Source: Actinophytocola sp963727495 (GTDB lineage: Bacteria > Actinomycetota > Actinomycetes > Mycobacteriales > Pseudonocardiaceae). From it: a stretch of DNA of 64,000 nt. Shown here piece by piece: positions 33,720 to 41,571 of the stretch. The stretch is from contig CAVSGQ010000006.1 of assembly GCA_963727495.1 (NCBI GenBank), forward strand, positions 1,798,001 to 1,862,000. The letters run 5' to 3'. Each line of letters starts with the position of its first letter. Position 1 is the first letter of the stretch. The notes under the pieces were generated by a model. The model did not search any database and was not told where the DNA came from. It saw only the letters and a program-made list of their open reading frames with translations. The position numbers and the translations under genes are program-made.

Positions 33720-34577
33720 GTGGCTGTATCCAGAAGGGCTCTGCTCCGTGGCACGGCCGGCGCGGCACTCGCCGCCGGCGCGATGACCGCGCTGCCCGGC
33801 ACGGCGAGTGCCGGTGGCGGACACCACCATCACCGGCACCTGCGCGTGCCGAAGGACAAGATCAGCATCCAGCTCTACACGCTCCGGTCCATCCTGGAGA
33901 ACGACCTGGAGGGCACGATGTCGGCGCTGGCCGACATCGGGTACCGCAAGGTGGAGATGGCGGGCACCTACGGCCGCAGCGCCGCGGAGTTCCGCCGGAT
34001 CCTCGACGCCAACCACATCAGGGCGACCTCGACACACGTCGGCATCGACGGCGCGGACCTCGACCAGGTCATCGCGGACGCCCGGACACTCGGCAACCTC
34101 CGGGTGGTCCACCCGTACTCGAACTTCTCCACGATCGCCGAGTGGCAGGCGTTCACCGAGCGGCTGGAGGCGGCCGGCAGGGCGTTCCGGCGGGCCGGCA
34201 TCCCGCTCGGCTACCACAACCACAACCAGGAGTTCCGGCCCGTCGACGGGGTCCGGCCCTACGACGTGATCACCCACGGCACGTCGCGGCGGGACGTGTA
34301 CCTGGAGATGGACCTGTACTGGGTCGTCGCCGGGGATGCCGACCCGGTGCGGGAGTTCTACCGCGTCGCCGGGCGGGTCAAGCAGTTCCACGTGAAGGAC
34401 CGGGCACCCGACGGTGGCTTCGCCGACCTCGGCGAGGGCACCATCGACTTCCCGCGGATCTTCCGGGCGACCCGGCCGCTGGAGGTCGAGGAGTACATCG
34501 TGGAGAACGACCAGCCGGTGGACGCGCTGAAGTGTGCGCAGACCGGATACGACTACCTGCGCGACGTGCGGTTCTAG
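33720..34577 (+). CDS. Tat-exported sugar phosphate isomerase/epimerase TIM barrel
   Basis: TIM barrel of 285 aa with an N-terminal twin-arginine signal (SRRALLRGTAGAALAAGAM, cleavage after TASA), so it probably folds in the cytoplasm and works outside the membrane. A His-rich spot GGGHHHHRH follows the cleavage site. Metal-site motifs are YHNHNQEFRP near 162, EMDLYWVVAGD near 197 and KQFHVKDRAP near 221. It is encoded 31 nt after the cytoplasmic TIM barrel and before xylB. An extracytoplasmic isomerase beside an Ebo-type cluster, whose known role elsewhere is moving precursors to the periplasm, is notable. Start GTG at 33720; ribosome binding site weak. Confidence 0.86.
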   Translation: MAVSRRALLRGTAGAALAAGAMTALPGTASAGGGHHHHRHLRVPKDKISIQLYTLRSILENDLEGTMSALADIGYRKVEMAGTYGRSAAEFRRILDANHIRATSTHVGIDGADLDQVIADARTLGNLRVVHPYSNFSTIAEWQAFTERLEAAGRAFRRAGIPLGYHNHNQEFRPVDGVRPYDVITHGTSRRDVYLEMDLYWVVAGDADPVREFYRVAGRVKQFHVKDRAPDGGFADLGEGTIDFPRIFRATRPLEVEEYIVENDQPVDALKCAQTGYDYLRDVRF

Positions 34578-34601
34578 ACTCGACGGTCGGAGGTGTTGGC
34601 C

Positions 34602-36026
34602 ATGCCGCTGGTAGCCGGGATCGACTCGTCGACGCAGTCCTGCAAGGTCGTGGTGCGTGACGCGGAGAGCGGGGCGCTGGTGCGCAGCGGCTCGGCGACG
34701 CATCCCGACGGGACCGAGGTCGACCCGGCGGCGTGGTGGGCCGCGCTGCGGACGGCGATCGAGCAGGCGGGCGGCATCGAGGATGTCGCCGCCGTCTCGG
34801 TCGCCGGCCAGCAGCACGGCATGGTGTGCCTGTCGCCGTCCGGCGAGGTGGTGCGGCCGGCGTTGCTGTGGAACGACACCCGGTCGGCCGGTGCTGCGCA
34901 GGACCTGATCGCCGACCTGGGCGGCCAGGCGGCGTGGGCGGACGCGGTCGGCGTGGTCCCGGTGGCGTCGGTGACCGTGACCAAGCTGCGCTGGCTCGCC
35001 GGGCACGAGCCGGAGTCGGTGGCGCGGACCGAGGCGGTGTGCCTGCCGCACGACTATCTGACCTGGCGGCTGCGCGGCGCCGGTGACCTGTCGACGCTGA
35101 CCACCGACCGCGGCGACGCGTCGGGCACCGGGTACTTCGCGCCGGCGACCGGGACCTACCGCGAGGACCTGCTGACCCTCGGGCTCGGCCGGTCGGTCCG
35201 GCTGCCGACGGTCCTCGGCCCGTCCGACACGGCGGGCCGCGTGACCGGCGACCTCGCGCCGGCCGACCGCCCCGGCGCGGTGATCGGCGCGGGCACCGGG
35301 GACAACATGGCGGCGGCCCTGGGCGTCGGCGCCGAGCCGGGCGACGTCGTGGTGTCGGTCGGGACGTCCGGGACGGCGTTCGCGGTGGCGGACAAGCCGA
35401 GCGCGGACCCGCTGGGCCTGGTGGCCGGCTTCGCGGACGCGACCGGCCGGTTCCTGCCGCTGGTGTGCACGCTGAACGCGGCCCGGGTGCTGGACGCGGC
35501 GGCACGGATGCTCGGCGTGGACCACGACCGGTTCGCCGAGCTGGCGCTGTCCGCGCCGCCGGGCGCCGACGGCCTGGTGCTGGTGCCGTACCTGGAGGGC
35601 GAGCGCACCCCGAACCTCCCGACAGCCACCGGCGCCCTGCACGGCCTGCGGCTGGCGAACGCGACCCCGGCCCACCAGGCACGGGCGGCGGTCGAGGGCA
35701 TGCTGTGCGGCCTGGCGGACGCGGTCGACGCCCTGGTGGCGCAGGGCGTCCGGGTCGACCGGATCCTGCTGATCGGCGGCGGCGCCCGGTCGGCCGCGGT
35801 GCGCCGCATCGCTCCCGCGGTGCTCGGCCGCCCGGTCCTGGTCCCCGAGCCCGGCGAGTACGTCGCCGACGGCGCGGCCCGCCAGGCGGCGTGGGCGCTG
35901 ACGGGTACCGACAGCCCGCCGCGCTGGCGGCTCGGTTCGGTGGAGCGCGTGGAGGCGGACCCGACGCCGGGTCTGCGGGAGCGATACGCACAGGCTCGGG
36001 ACAAGTTCCTGTCGCGCCCGGCCTGA
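34602..36026 (+). CDS. xylB: Xylulokinase
   Basis: FGGY-family carbohydrate kinase of 474 aa, phosphorylating D-xylulose to xylulose-5-phosphate. The N-terminal phosphate loop is VAGIDSSTQSCKVVV, followed by VAGQQHGMV near residue 70 (catalytic region, with QQHG typical of XylB), LLWNDTRS, the Asp-containing DRGDASGTGYF, VSVGTSGTAFAV and the C-terminal LLIGGGARSAAVRRI ATP site. Full length. GGAGG lies 8 nt before the ATG at 34602; a GTG at 34593 overlaps that site and is rejected. It completes the xylose pathway begun by xylA but is separated from it by the Ebo-type cluster. Its stop lies 1 nt from the convergent transporter gene. Confidence 0.94.
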   Translation: MPLVAGIDSSTQSCKVVVRDAESGALVRSGSATHPDGTEVDPAAWWAALRTAIEQAGGIEDVAAVSVAGQQHGMVCLSPSGEVVRPALLWNDTRSAGAAQDLIADLGGQAAWADAVGVVPVASVTVTKLRWLAGHEPESVARTEAVCLPHDYLTWRLRGAGDLSTLTTDRGDASGTGYFAPATGTYREDLLTLGLGRSVRLPTVLGPSDTAGRVTGDLAPADRPGAVIGAGTGDNMAAALGVGAEPGDVVVSVGTSGTAFAVADKPSADPLGLVAGFADATGRFLPLVCTLNAARVLDAAARMLGVDHDRFAELALSAPPGADGLVLVPYLEGERTPNLPTATGALHGLRLANATPAHQARAAVEGMLCGLADAVDALVAQGVRVDRILLIGGGARSAAVRRIAPAVLGRPVLVPEPGEYVADGAARQAAWALTGTDSPPRWRLGSVERVEADPTPGLRERYAQARDKFLSRPA

Positions 36027-36027
36027 C

Positions 36028-37323
36028 TCAGGCCAGGACGAAGTAGCGCAGCCACAGGTACGGCGCGGCGAGCAGGATCGAGGCGCCGGCCACGACGGAG
36101 CCGTAGCGGGTGAAGCCCCAGAACGTGATCGGGGTGCCCGCGCGGGCCGCGAGGCCGAGCACCACGACGTTCGCGCTCGCGCCGATCGCGGTCGCGTTGC
36201 CGCCGAGGTCGGCGCCCAGGGCCAGGGCCCACCACAGGGAGTTCGCCGCCTCGCCGCCGGTGTTGGCGACCAGGTCGGCGACGACCGGGGCCATGGTGGC
36301 CACGTAGGGGATGTTGTCGACGAACGCCGACAGCACGCCGGAGGCCACCAGCAGCGTCAGGACCGCGAGCAGTTGGTTGCCGCCGGTGGCGTCGGCCAGC
36401 GCGTGGGAGATCAGGCCGATCACGCCGGTCGTGGTCAGCGTGCCGACCATGACGAACAGGCCCATGAAGAAGACCAGCGTCTCCCACTCGACGTCGGCGA
36501 GCGCGTTCTCGGTCGTGACGCGGGAGATCAGCACGAGCAGGCCGGCGCCGAGCAGGGCGATCACCGACGGCTCCATGTGCAGCGTGCTGTGCAGCACGAA
36601 GCCCGCCAGGACGAGGCTCAGCACGATCAGGCACTTGCGCACCAGCGTCGCGTCGCGGATGGCCTCCCGCTGCGAGAGCGTCATGACCTCGGCGACCCGT
36701 TCGGGGTCCACGTGGAACTCGCGGCGGAACATCCACCTGCACAGGCCGATGAACACCAGGATGAGCACGAGGATGAACGGGCCGAAGTTGATCAGGAAGT
36801 CGTTGAACGTCAACCCGCCGCGGCTGGCGATGATGATGTTCGGCGGATCGCCGATGAGCGTCGCCGTGCCGCCGATGTTCGACGCGAGCACCTCGGCGAT
36901 CAGGTAGGGGACCGGGTTGAGCGCGAGCCGCTCGCAGACCAGCAGCGTCACGGGGACGATCAGCAGCACGGTGGTCACGTTGTCCAGCAGCGCCGAGGCG
37001 CCGGCCGTGATCAGCACGAACAGCGACAGCACCGCGAACGGCCTGCCCCGGGCCCGCTTCACCGCGGCGATCGCCAGGTACTCGAACAGACCCGTGTGCC
37101 GGACGACCCCGACGATGATCATCATGCCGAGCAGCAGGAAGATCACGTTCCAGTCGATTCCGGCGTCGACGTCGTGGAACGCGGTCTGCCCGTCGGTGAG
37201 CCGCAGGGCCAGCATCACCGCCGCGCCGCCGAGCGCCGCGGCCACCCGGTGCACGCGCTCGGTGGCGATGAGGACGTAGGCGACGACGAAGACGGCGGTC
37301 GACAGGATCTGGGGAACGGTCAT
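36028..37323 (-). CDS. ArsB/NhaD-family ion transporter
   Basis: Polytopic membrane transporter of 431 aa with about eleven to twelve spans, of the ion-transporter superfamily (ArsB/NhaD/SLC13). Signatures are FLLLGMMIIVGVVRHTGLFEY near 63-83, SALLDNVTTVLLIVPVTLLV, IGGTATLIGDPPNIIIAS near 148, the second inverted repeat's FVDNIPYVATMAPVV near 340, and DLGGNATAIGASANVV near 380. The duplicated N(T/I)xxY/L and GG-N-A motifs show the inverted-repeat architecture. The ion could be Na+, arsenite or a carboxylate; no ars gene is nearby. The start ATG at 37323 is divergent from the small membrane protein across 213 nt. Confidence 0.9.
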   Translation of the reverse strand: MTVPQILSTAVFVVAYVLIATERVHRVAAALGGAAVMLALRLTDGQTAFHDVDAGIDWNVIFLLLGMMIIVGVVRHTGLFEYLAIAAVKRARGRPFAVLSLFVLITAGASALLDNVTTVLLIVPVTLLVCERLALNPVPYLIAEVLASNIGGTATLIGDPPNIIIASRGGLTFNDFLINFGPFILVLILVFIGLCRWMFRREFHVDPERVAEVMTLSQREAIRDATLVRKCLIVLSLVLAGFVLHSTLHMEPSVIALLGAGLLVLISRVTTENALADVEWETLVFFMGLFVMVGTLTTTGVIGLISHALADATGGNQLLAVLTLLVASGVLSAFVDNIPYVATMAPVVADLVANTGGEAANSLWWALALGADLGGNATAIGASANVVVLGLAARAGTPITFWGFTRYGSVVAGASILLAAPYLWLRYFVLA

Positions 37324-37536
37324 CGGTCGGCTCCCATGTCGCGTTCCCCGAACCGCCGGCGGCGGCGCCGAGGCCGATCGGACTCCCAGGCTCTCCCCGA
37401 AGCACCCTGCCGCATCGCGACAAGATCGCGCAATCGAGCGAGCCGGGGTGGGTGGCGAGGATCACCGCGACGCACCTGCTAGAACTGCTCGTACCCACGG
37501 GCTGCCCCGGCCTGGCCGACCCAAGGAGATCGTTTC

Positions 37537-37887
37537 GTGGAGTTCGTTCGGCTCCTGCTGGTGTTCCTCCACCTGCTCGGCATGGCGATCCTGGTCGGCA
37601 TGTTCCTGCTGAGCCGGCGCGCCCCGGCCGGCGCCCCGCTGAACGTCGGCTGGGTGCACGGCGCCGCGCTCCAGCTGATCACCGGGCTCGCGCTGCAGCT
37701 GCTGGCCCCGCTCACCGACGCCGACTACAACCACGTCAAGCTGGGCATCAAGCTGCTCGTGCTGCTGGTCATCGGCGGGCTGGCGCTCGTCTACGTGTTC
37801 CGCCGGGTGGCGGCGCCGCGCTGGCTCAATCCCACGCTCGCCGGCCTCGTCGTGCTCAACGTCGGGCTCGCGGTCTTCTGGACCTGA
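37537..37887 (+). CDS. Small four-span integral membrane protein
   Basis: Hydrophobic protein of 116 aa with four predicted spans: LLLVFLHLLGMAILVGMFLLS (6-26), GAALQLITGLALQLLAPL (42-59), LGIKLLVLLVIGGLALVYVF (69-88) and NPTLAGLVVLNVGLAVFW (97-114). The conserved FLHLLGMAILVG opening occurs in actinobacterial proteins annotated only as integral membrane proteins; the function is unknown. AAGGAG lies 8 nt before the GTG at 37537. A GC-rich hairpin follows the stop. Confidence 0.78.
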   Translation: MEFVRLLLVFLHLLGMAILVGMFLLSRRAPAGAPLNVGWVHGAALQLITGLALQLLAPLTDADYNHVKLGIKLLVLLVIGGLALVYVFRRVAAPRWLNPTLAGLVVLNVGLAVFWT

Positions 37888-37908
37888 CCGGGCCCGGCTC
37901 CGGCCCGG
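37888..37908. terminator. Hairpin between convergent genes
   Basis: Seven-bp stem CCGGGCC / GGCCCGG with a 7-nt loop, between the stop at 37887 and the minus-strand coiled-coil stop at 37910. Confidence 0.5.
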
Positions 37909-37909
37909 G

Positions 37910-38497
37910 TCAGCCGGTGCCGGGCTCCGGGCGGTCGCGACGCAGAATGGTGAGCACCTCGACCAGCTGGATGCCGATGCCCTCCACTCGATTGTCGATG
38001 TGCTCCATGCGCGTCTCGAGGTTGTCGATGCGGGTGGTGAGGCCGTCCATGCTGGTGGTGAGGCCGTCGACGCGGGTGGTGAGGCCGTCCATGCTGGTGG
38101 TGAGGCCGTCGACGCGGGTGGTGAGGCCGTCCATGCTGGTGGTGAGGCCGTCGACGCGGGTGGTGAGGCCGCCGACGTGGGTCGTCAGGCCGTCGACGCG
38201 GGTGGTGAGGCCCTCGACGTGGGTCGTCAGGCCGTCCATGCTGGTGGTGAGGCCCTCGACGTGGGTCGTCAGGCCGTCCATCCGGATGGTCAGGCCGTCC
38301 ATGCGGCGCCCGAGACCGTCGAGCTTCTCGGTGTGGTCGCGCTGGGTTCGTTCGACGCGCGCGAGGCGGCTGTCGACGACGGCGACCCGGTGGTCGACCT
38401 CGACGACCTTCTCGTTGGTGTCCTTGAGCAGGTCGTAGATGGCGACGATGTCGTTCTTGTTCTGGCTGACTTGGCGGTCGAGCTCGGACGGAGCCAT
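37910..38497 (-). CDS. Heptad-repeat coiled-coil protein
   Basis: Protein of 195 aa, almost entirely coiled coil. Residues 1-70 are a charged helix (QVSQNKNDIVAIYDLL). Then come about sixteen heptads of the form xDGLTTx, with Met, Val or Ile alternating at the first position and Leu at the fourth, ending with IDNLETRMEHIDNR. The repeats are perfect enough that the DNA is a 21-bp tandem array. There is no membrane segment or enzyme motif, so a structural or scaffolding role is likely but unproven. TAGGAT lies 7 nt before the ATG at 38497, a leaderless arrangement. Confidence 0.8.
   Translation of the reverse strand: MAPSELDRQVSQNKNDIVAIYDLLKDTNEKVVEVDHRVAVVDSRLARVERTQRDHTEKLDGLGRRMDGLTIRMDGLTTHVEGLTTSMDGLTTHVEGLTTRVDGLTTHVGGLTTRVDGLTTSMDGLTTRVDGLTTSMDGLTTRVDGLTTSMDGLTTRIDNLETRMEHIDNRVEGIGIQLVEVLTILRRDRPEPGTG
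38026..38304. repeat. 21-bp tandem repeats inside the coiled-coil gene
   Basis: About thirteen 21-bp units of the type GGTGGTGAGGCCGTCCATGC, alternating with a GTCGACGCG variant so that several 42-bp double units are nearly identical. Each unit encodes one heptad of the coiled coil. Copy number is likely to vary between strains. Confidence 0.85.
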
Positions 38498-38504
38498 GGG
38501 ACGG

Positions 38505-38510
38505 ATCCTA
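38505..38510 (-). promoter_or_regulatory. Leaderless-type -10 of the heptad-repeat coiled-coil gene
   Basis: TAGGAT on the minus strand, 7 nt before the ATG at 38497. Confidence 0.6.
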
Positions 38511-38562
38511 ACTTCGGTCGGGCGGGCTCGCGCCCGCGTGCCGGGGGGTCGGTATGGTCGGG

Positions 38563-38576
38563 CTACCCGTGGGTAG
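38563..38576. promoter_or_regulatory. Palindrome upstream of the saccharopine-dehydrogenase-like gene
   Basis: Perfect inverted repeat CTACCC-GT-GGGTAG located 27 nt before the ATG at 38604 and 5 nt after a TATGGT element at 38553-38558. The position just downstream of a possible -10 fits a repressor operator; no regulator is identified. Confidence 0.4.
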
Positions 38577-38603
38577 GCAAGCCCGCGAGGAGGGAGTTCG
38601 CGC

Positions 38604-39791
38604 ATGTCGGTCGGCCGCGAGTTCGATGTCGTGCTGTTCGGCGCGACCGGGTTCACCGGCGGGCTGACCGCCGAGTACCTGGCGGCCAACGCGCCGAACG
38701 GATGCCGCTGGGCGGTGGCCGGCCGCAACGAGGCCAAGCTCGAGGCGCTGCGGTCGCGCCTCGCCGGGATCAACCCGGCGTGCGAGACCCTCGAGCTGCT
38801 GGAGGCCGACGTCACCGACCCGGTGTCGCTGCGTGCGCTCGCGGCGCGCGGCCGCACCGTGGTCACCACCGTGGGCCCCTACATCCGCTACGGCGAGCCG
38901 CTCGTCGCCGCGTGCGCCGACGAGGGCACCGACTACCTCGACCTCACCGGTGAGCCCGAGTTCGTCGACCGGATGTACCTCGCTCACCACGAGCGGGCCG
39001 TCGCCACCGGGGCGCGGATCGTGCACTGCTGCGGGTTCGACTCCATTCCCGCCGACCTCGGTGCCTACTACACCGTGCAGCAGCTGCCGCGGGACGTGCC
39101 GATCAGGGTTCAGTGCTACATGTCCGCCTCCGCGATGTGGTCGGGCGGCACCTACCACTCGGCGATCACGGCGGTCTCCCGCATGCGCGAGACCGCCGCG
39201 GTGGCCGCCCGGCGCCGCCGGGTCGAGGGCCGGCCCGGCGACCGCCGGGTGCGCGGCATCAAGGGCCTGCCCCGCCACGAGTCGATCGTCGGCTCGTGGG
39301 TGCTGCCCGCGCCGGTCATCGACCCGCAGGTGGTGCTGCGGTCGGCGCGGGCACTGGACCGGTACGGACCCGACTTCGCCTACGGCCATAACGTCGCGGT
39401 CCGGCGGCTGCCCACCGCCGCGGCGATCCTCGGCGGGGTCGGTGCGGCCGCGCTGCTGGCGCAGGTGCCGCCCGCGCGCAACTGGCTGCTCGGCCGGATG
39501 CGGCCCGGTGACGGGCCGGACGAGCAGCAGCGCGCGAAGGCGTGGTTCCGCGCCCGGTTCGTCGCCGAGGGCGGCGGGCGGCGGGTGCTCACCGAGGTCG
39601 GCGGTGGCGACCCGGGCTACGGCGAGACCGCGAAGATGCTCGCCGAGTCGGCGCTGTGCCTCGCGTTCGACGACGTGCCGGCCACGGCCGGGCAGGTGAC
39701 CACCGCGGTCGCCATGGGCGACGCGCTGATCGGCCGGCTGACACGGGCCGGAATCACCTTCCGCGTGGTCGACGAGCGCGCGTCCGGATAG
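38604..39791 (+). CDS. Saccharopine dehydrogenase-like NADP-binding oxidoreductase
   Basis: Protein of 395 aa of the saccharopine-dehydrogenase NADP-binding family, the group that includes mycobacterial trans-acting enoyl reductases. The Rossmann site is DVVLFGATGFTGGLTAEYLA at residues 8-27; AGRNEAKLEALRSRL, TTVGPYIRYGEPLVAAC and DYLDLTGEPEFVDRM follow, and HCCGFDSIPADLGAY near 140 is the family's most constant segment. A hydrophobic stretch near residue 275 (AAILGGVGAAALLAQV) suggests membrane or lipid association. It is not a lysine-pathway enzyme; lipid reduction is the best guess. GAGGAGGGAG precedes the ATG at 38604. Confidence 0.88.
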   Translation: MSVGREFDVVLFGATGFTGGLTAEYLAANAPNGCRWAVAGRNEAKLEALRSRLAGINPACETLELLEADVTDPVSLRALAARGRTVVTTVGPYIRYGEPLVAACADEGTDYLDLTGEPEFVDRMYLAHHERAVATGARIVHCCGFDSIPADLGAYYTVQQLPRDVPIRVQCYMSASAMWSGGTYHSAITAVSRMRETAAVAARRRRVEGRPGDRRVRGIKGLPRHESIVGSWVLPAPVIDPQVVLRSARALDRYGPDFAYGHNVAVRRLPTAAAILGGVGAAALLAQVPPARNWLLGRMRPGDGPDEQQRAKAWFRARFVAEGGGRRVLTEVGGGDPGYGETAKMLAESALCLAFDDVPATAGQVTTAVAMGDALIGRLTRAGITFRVVDERASG

Positions 39792-40337
39792 CCTCCCGAG
39801 CCTGCGCACGGTTCGCGAATTCTCGGCGCGGGAAACTCGTCTCCCGGATCGCGGGCCCGGCGGGACGTGCGTCGTGGCGATCTCGGCGGGCGCGGGGTGG
39901 GGACGTGTGGTGCCCCGTCGGGGGCGGATGTGGTCATGACTCGATGGTGCCGGTCGGTGGTGGCGGGTGTGCTGGGCCGGGCCGGGATTGTGGACAAGTG
40001 ACGGGATTGTGGATGAATCCGGGTATGCGCGGGGTGCGACCGGGGTGTCTGTCGGTGGCGTGTGGTAGTAGGCGGCGCCGGTCGGATGCGCGGCCTGGCC
40101 TGGGCGGATTTGTGGTGCTGCGGGCGCGGGCCGCTACTTCCGGAGTAGGACGAATGGCCCTAGCGGTGTCCCGATCGCACGTGGACGATCACCGTGCGTG
40201 CGTCTCGGGCGCGACGCGAAAACGATTGGGTTACGCGCACCGATGTGGCGGTCGCGCCGGATGACCCGCAGAGTACGGTCTCGCGAATAAGTTTGCGTTC
40301 GGTGTGTGCCGAGCGCGGAAGCCGGGAGGAGAAAGCC
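39792..40337. other. 546-nt intergenic region before the nucleoside importer operon
   Basis: No coding region is supported in either strand. The stretch is G-rich on the plus strand from 39900 to 40130 and contains the direct repeat CGGGATTGTGGA at 39983 and 40002. The last 140 nt are less GC-rich (CGCGAATAAGTTTGCG, GCGAAAACGATTGGG) and probably hold the promoter of the BMP lipoprotein gene, ending in the strong GGAGGAG site. I cannot place the -35/-10 securely. Confidence 0.5.
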
Positions 40338-41495
40338 TTGCGCTTCAAGCGGGGAGTCGCGGTCGCCGCGATCGCTTTGACCAGCGTGCTGTCCGTGGTC
40401 GGCTGTGCGAAGGATTCGGGAACTTCGAACGACGCATCGGGCGGCACTGGCGGTACCGAGGGTTGCAAGACGGTGGACAAGCCGCCGGCGGCAGAGGGGG
40501 GTGCGAGCTCGACCGACGCCGGTGCGACCGTCGACGGCAGCAAGCTCAAGATCGGCCTCGCCTTCGACATCGGTGGCCGCGGTGACGCATCGTTCAACGA
40601 CTCGGCGGCCGCGGGTCTCGACGAGGCCATCGACAAGATGGGCGTCAAGAAGGAGAACACCAAGGAGCTCACCGCCACCGACCAGGAGAGCGAGGACGCC
40701 AAGCAGTCCCGGCTCCGCCAGCTGGCCCAGGAGGGCCGCAACCCGATCGTCGCCGTGGGCTTCGCGTACTCGAACGCGGCCGCGGCGATCGCCAAGCAGT
40801 TCCCCAAGATCCAGTTCGCGGTGGTCGACGGCTTCGTCGAAGGCGCGCCCAAGAACGTCACCTTCCTCGGCTTCGCCGAGCACGAGGGGTCCTTCCTGGT
40901 CGGCGTGATCGCCGCGCTGAAGAGCAAGAAGTGCACGATCGGCTTCGTCGGCGGCGTGAACATCCCGCTGATCCAGAAGTTCCAGGCCGGCTTCGAGCAG
41001 GGCGTCAAGACCGTCGCGCCGGACGCGAAGATCGTCTCGACGTACATCACCCAGGCCGGTGACCTGACCGGCTTCACCGACCCGGCGAAGGGTCAGGTGG
41101 CCGCCAAGGGCCTGATCGACCAGGGCGCCGACGTGGTCTACCACGCCGCCGGTGCATCCGGTAAGGGCGTGTTCGCCGCGGCCAAGGAAGCCGACGTGAT
41201 GGCCATCGGCGTCGACTCCGACCAGTACAACCAGAAGACGGTCGCCGAGTACAAGGACGTGATCATCTCGTCCATGCTCAAGCGGGTGGACGTCGCGGTG
41301 TACGACTTCATCGCCGCGGTCGCGAGCAACGACCTCGCCAGCCTGCCGCCGGTGTTCGACCTCAAGGTCGACGGCGTCGGCTACTCCACGTCCGGCGGCA
41401 AGATCGACGCCGAGACCCAGGAGTGGGTGGAGTCGTACAAGCAGCAGATCATCGACGGCAAGATCACGGTCGCGGACACCCCGTCCGGTAGCTGA
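40338..41495 (+). CDS. BMP-family nucleoside-binding lipoprotein
   Basis: Substrate-binding lipoprotein of 385 aa of the basic-membrane-protein/PnrA family, which binds purine and other nucleosides for ABC uptake. The signal sequence RFKRGVAVAAIALTSVLSVVGC ends in a lipobox with lipidated Cys23. The mature domain starts KIGLAFDIGGRGDASFNDSA near 71; KKENTKELTATDQESEDAKQ and NPIVAVGFAYSNAAAAIAKQ are family features. The start is a TTG at 40338, 7 nt after GGAGGAG; upstream in-frame starts lack both a ribosome binding site and a signal sequence. A 17-bp hairpin separates it from the ATPase gene. Confidence 0.93.
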   Translation: MRFKRGVAVAAIALTSVLSVVGCAKDSGTSNDASGGTGGTEGCKTVDKPPAAEGGASSTDAGATVDGSKLKIGLAFDIGGRGDASFNDSAAAGLDEAIDKMGVKKENTKELTATDQESEDAKQSRLRQLAQEGRNPIVAVGFAYSNAAAAIAKQFPKIQFAVVDGFVEGAPKNVTFLGFAEHEGSFLVGVIAALKSKKCTIGFVGGVNIPLIQKFQAGFEQGVKTVAPDAKIVSTYITQAGDLTGFTDPAKGQVAAKGLIDQGADVVYHAAGASGKGVFAAAKEADVMAIGVDSDQYNQKTVAEYKDVIISSMLKRVDVAVYDFIAAVASNDLASLPPVFDLKVDGVGYSTSGGKIDAETQEWVESYKQQIIDGKITVADTPSGS

Positions 41496-41508
41496 CCGTC
41501 TGCGTGAC

Positions 41509-41545
41509 ACCCGCGGGTGTGCGGCGCGGCCGCACACCCGCGGGT
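41509..41545 (+). terminator. Intra-operon hairpin between binding protein and ATPase genes
   Basis: Seventeen-bp perfect stem (arm 1 begins ACCCGCGGGTGTGCGG at 41509, arm 2 ends at 41545) with a 3-nt loop, 13 nt after the binding-protein stop. It is followed by ATTTACC and then the ATPase ribosome binding site. It can act as a partial terminator or an mRNA 3'-end stabiliser, giving more binding protein than membrane components. Confidence 0.75.
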
Positions 41546-41571
41546 ATTTACCGTGAGAAGGGCCCCCTTCG

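Noticed and set aside
36028..37323. Arsenite resistance operon based on the ArsB-like permease
   Set aside because: No ArsR, ArsC or Acr3 gene is adjacent and the family also covers Na+/H+ and carboxylate carriers.
38026..38304. CRISPR-like array of short regular repeats
   Set aside because: The 21-bp units are contiguous with no spacers and encode protein heptads in frame.
39542..40264. A 240-codon open frame running past the saccharopine-dehydrogenase-like gene
   Set aside because: The first half is an out-of-frame reading of that gene and the second half has no coding character or motif.
40194..40337. Upstream extension of the BMP lipoprotein by 48 codons
   Set aside because: The extension has no signal sequence and would bury the lipobox; the TTG at 40338 has a strong GGAGGAG site.
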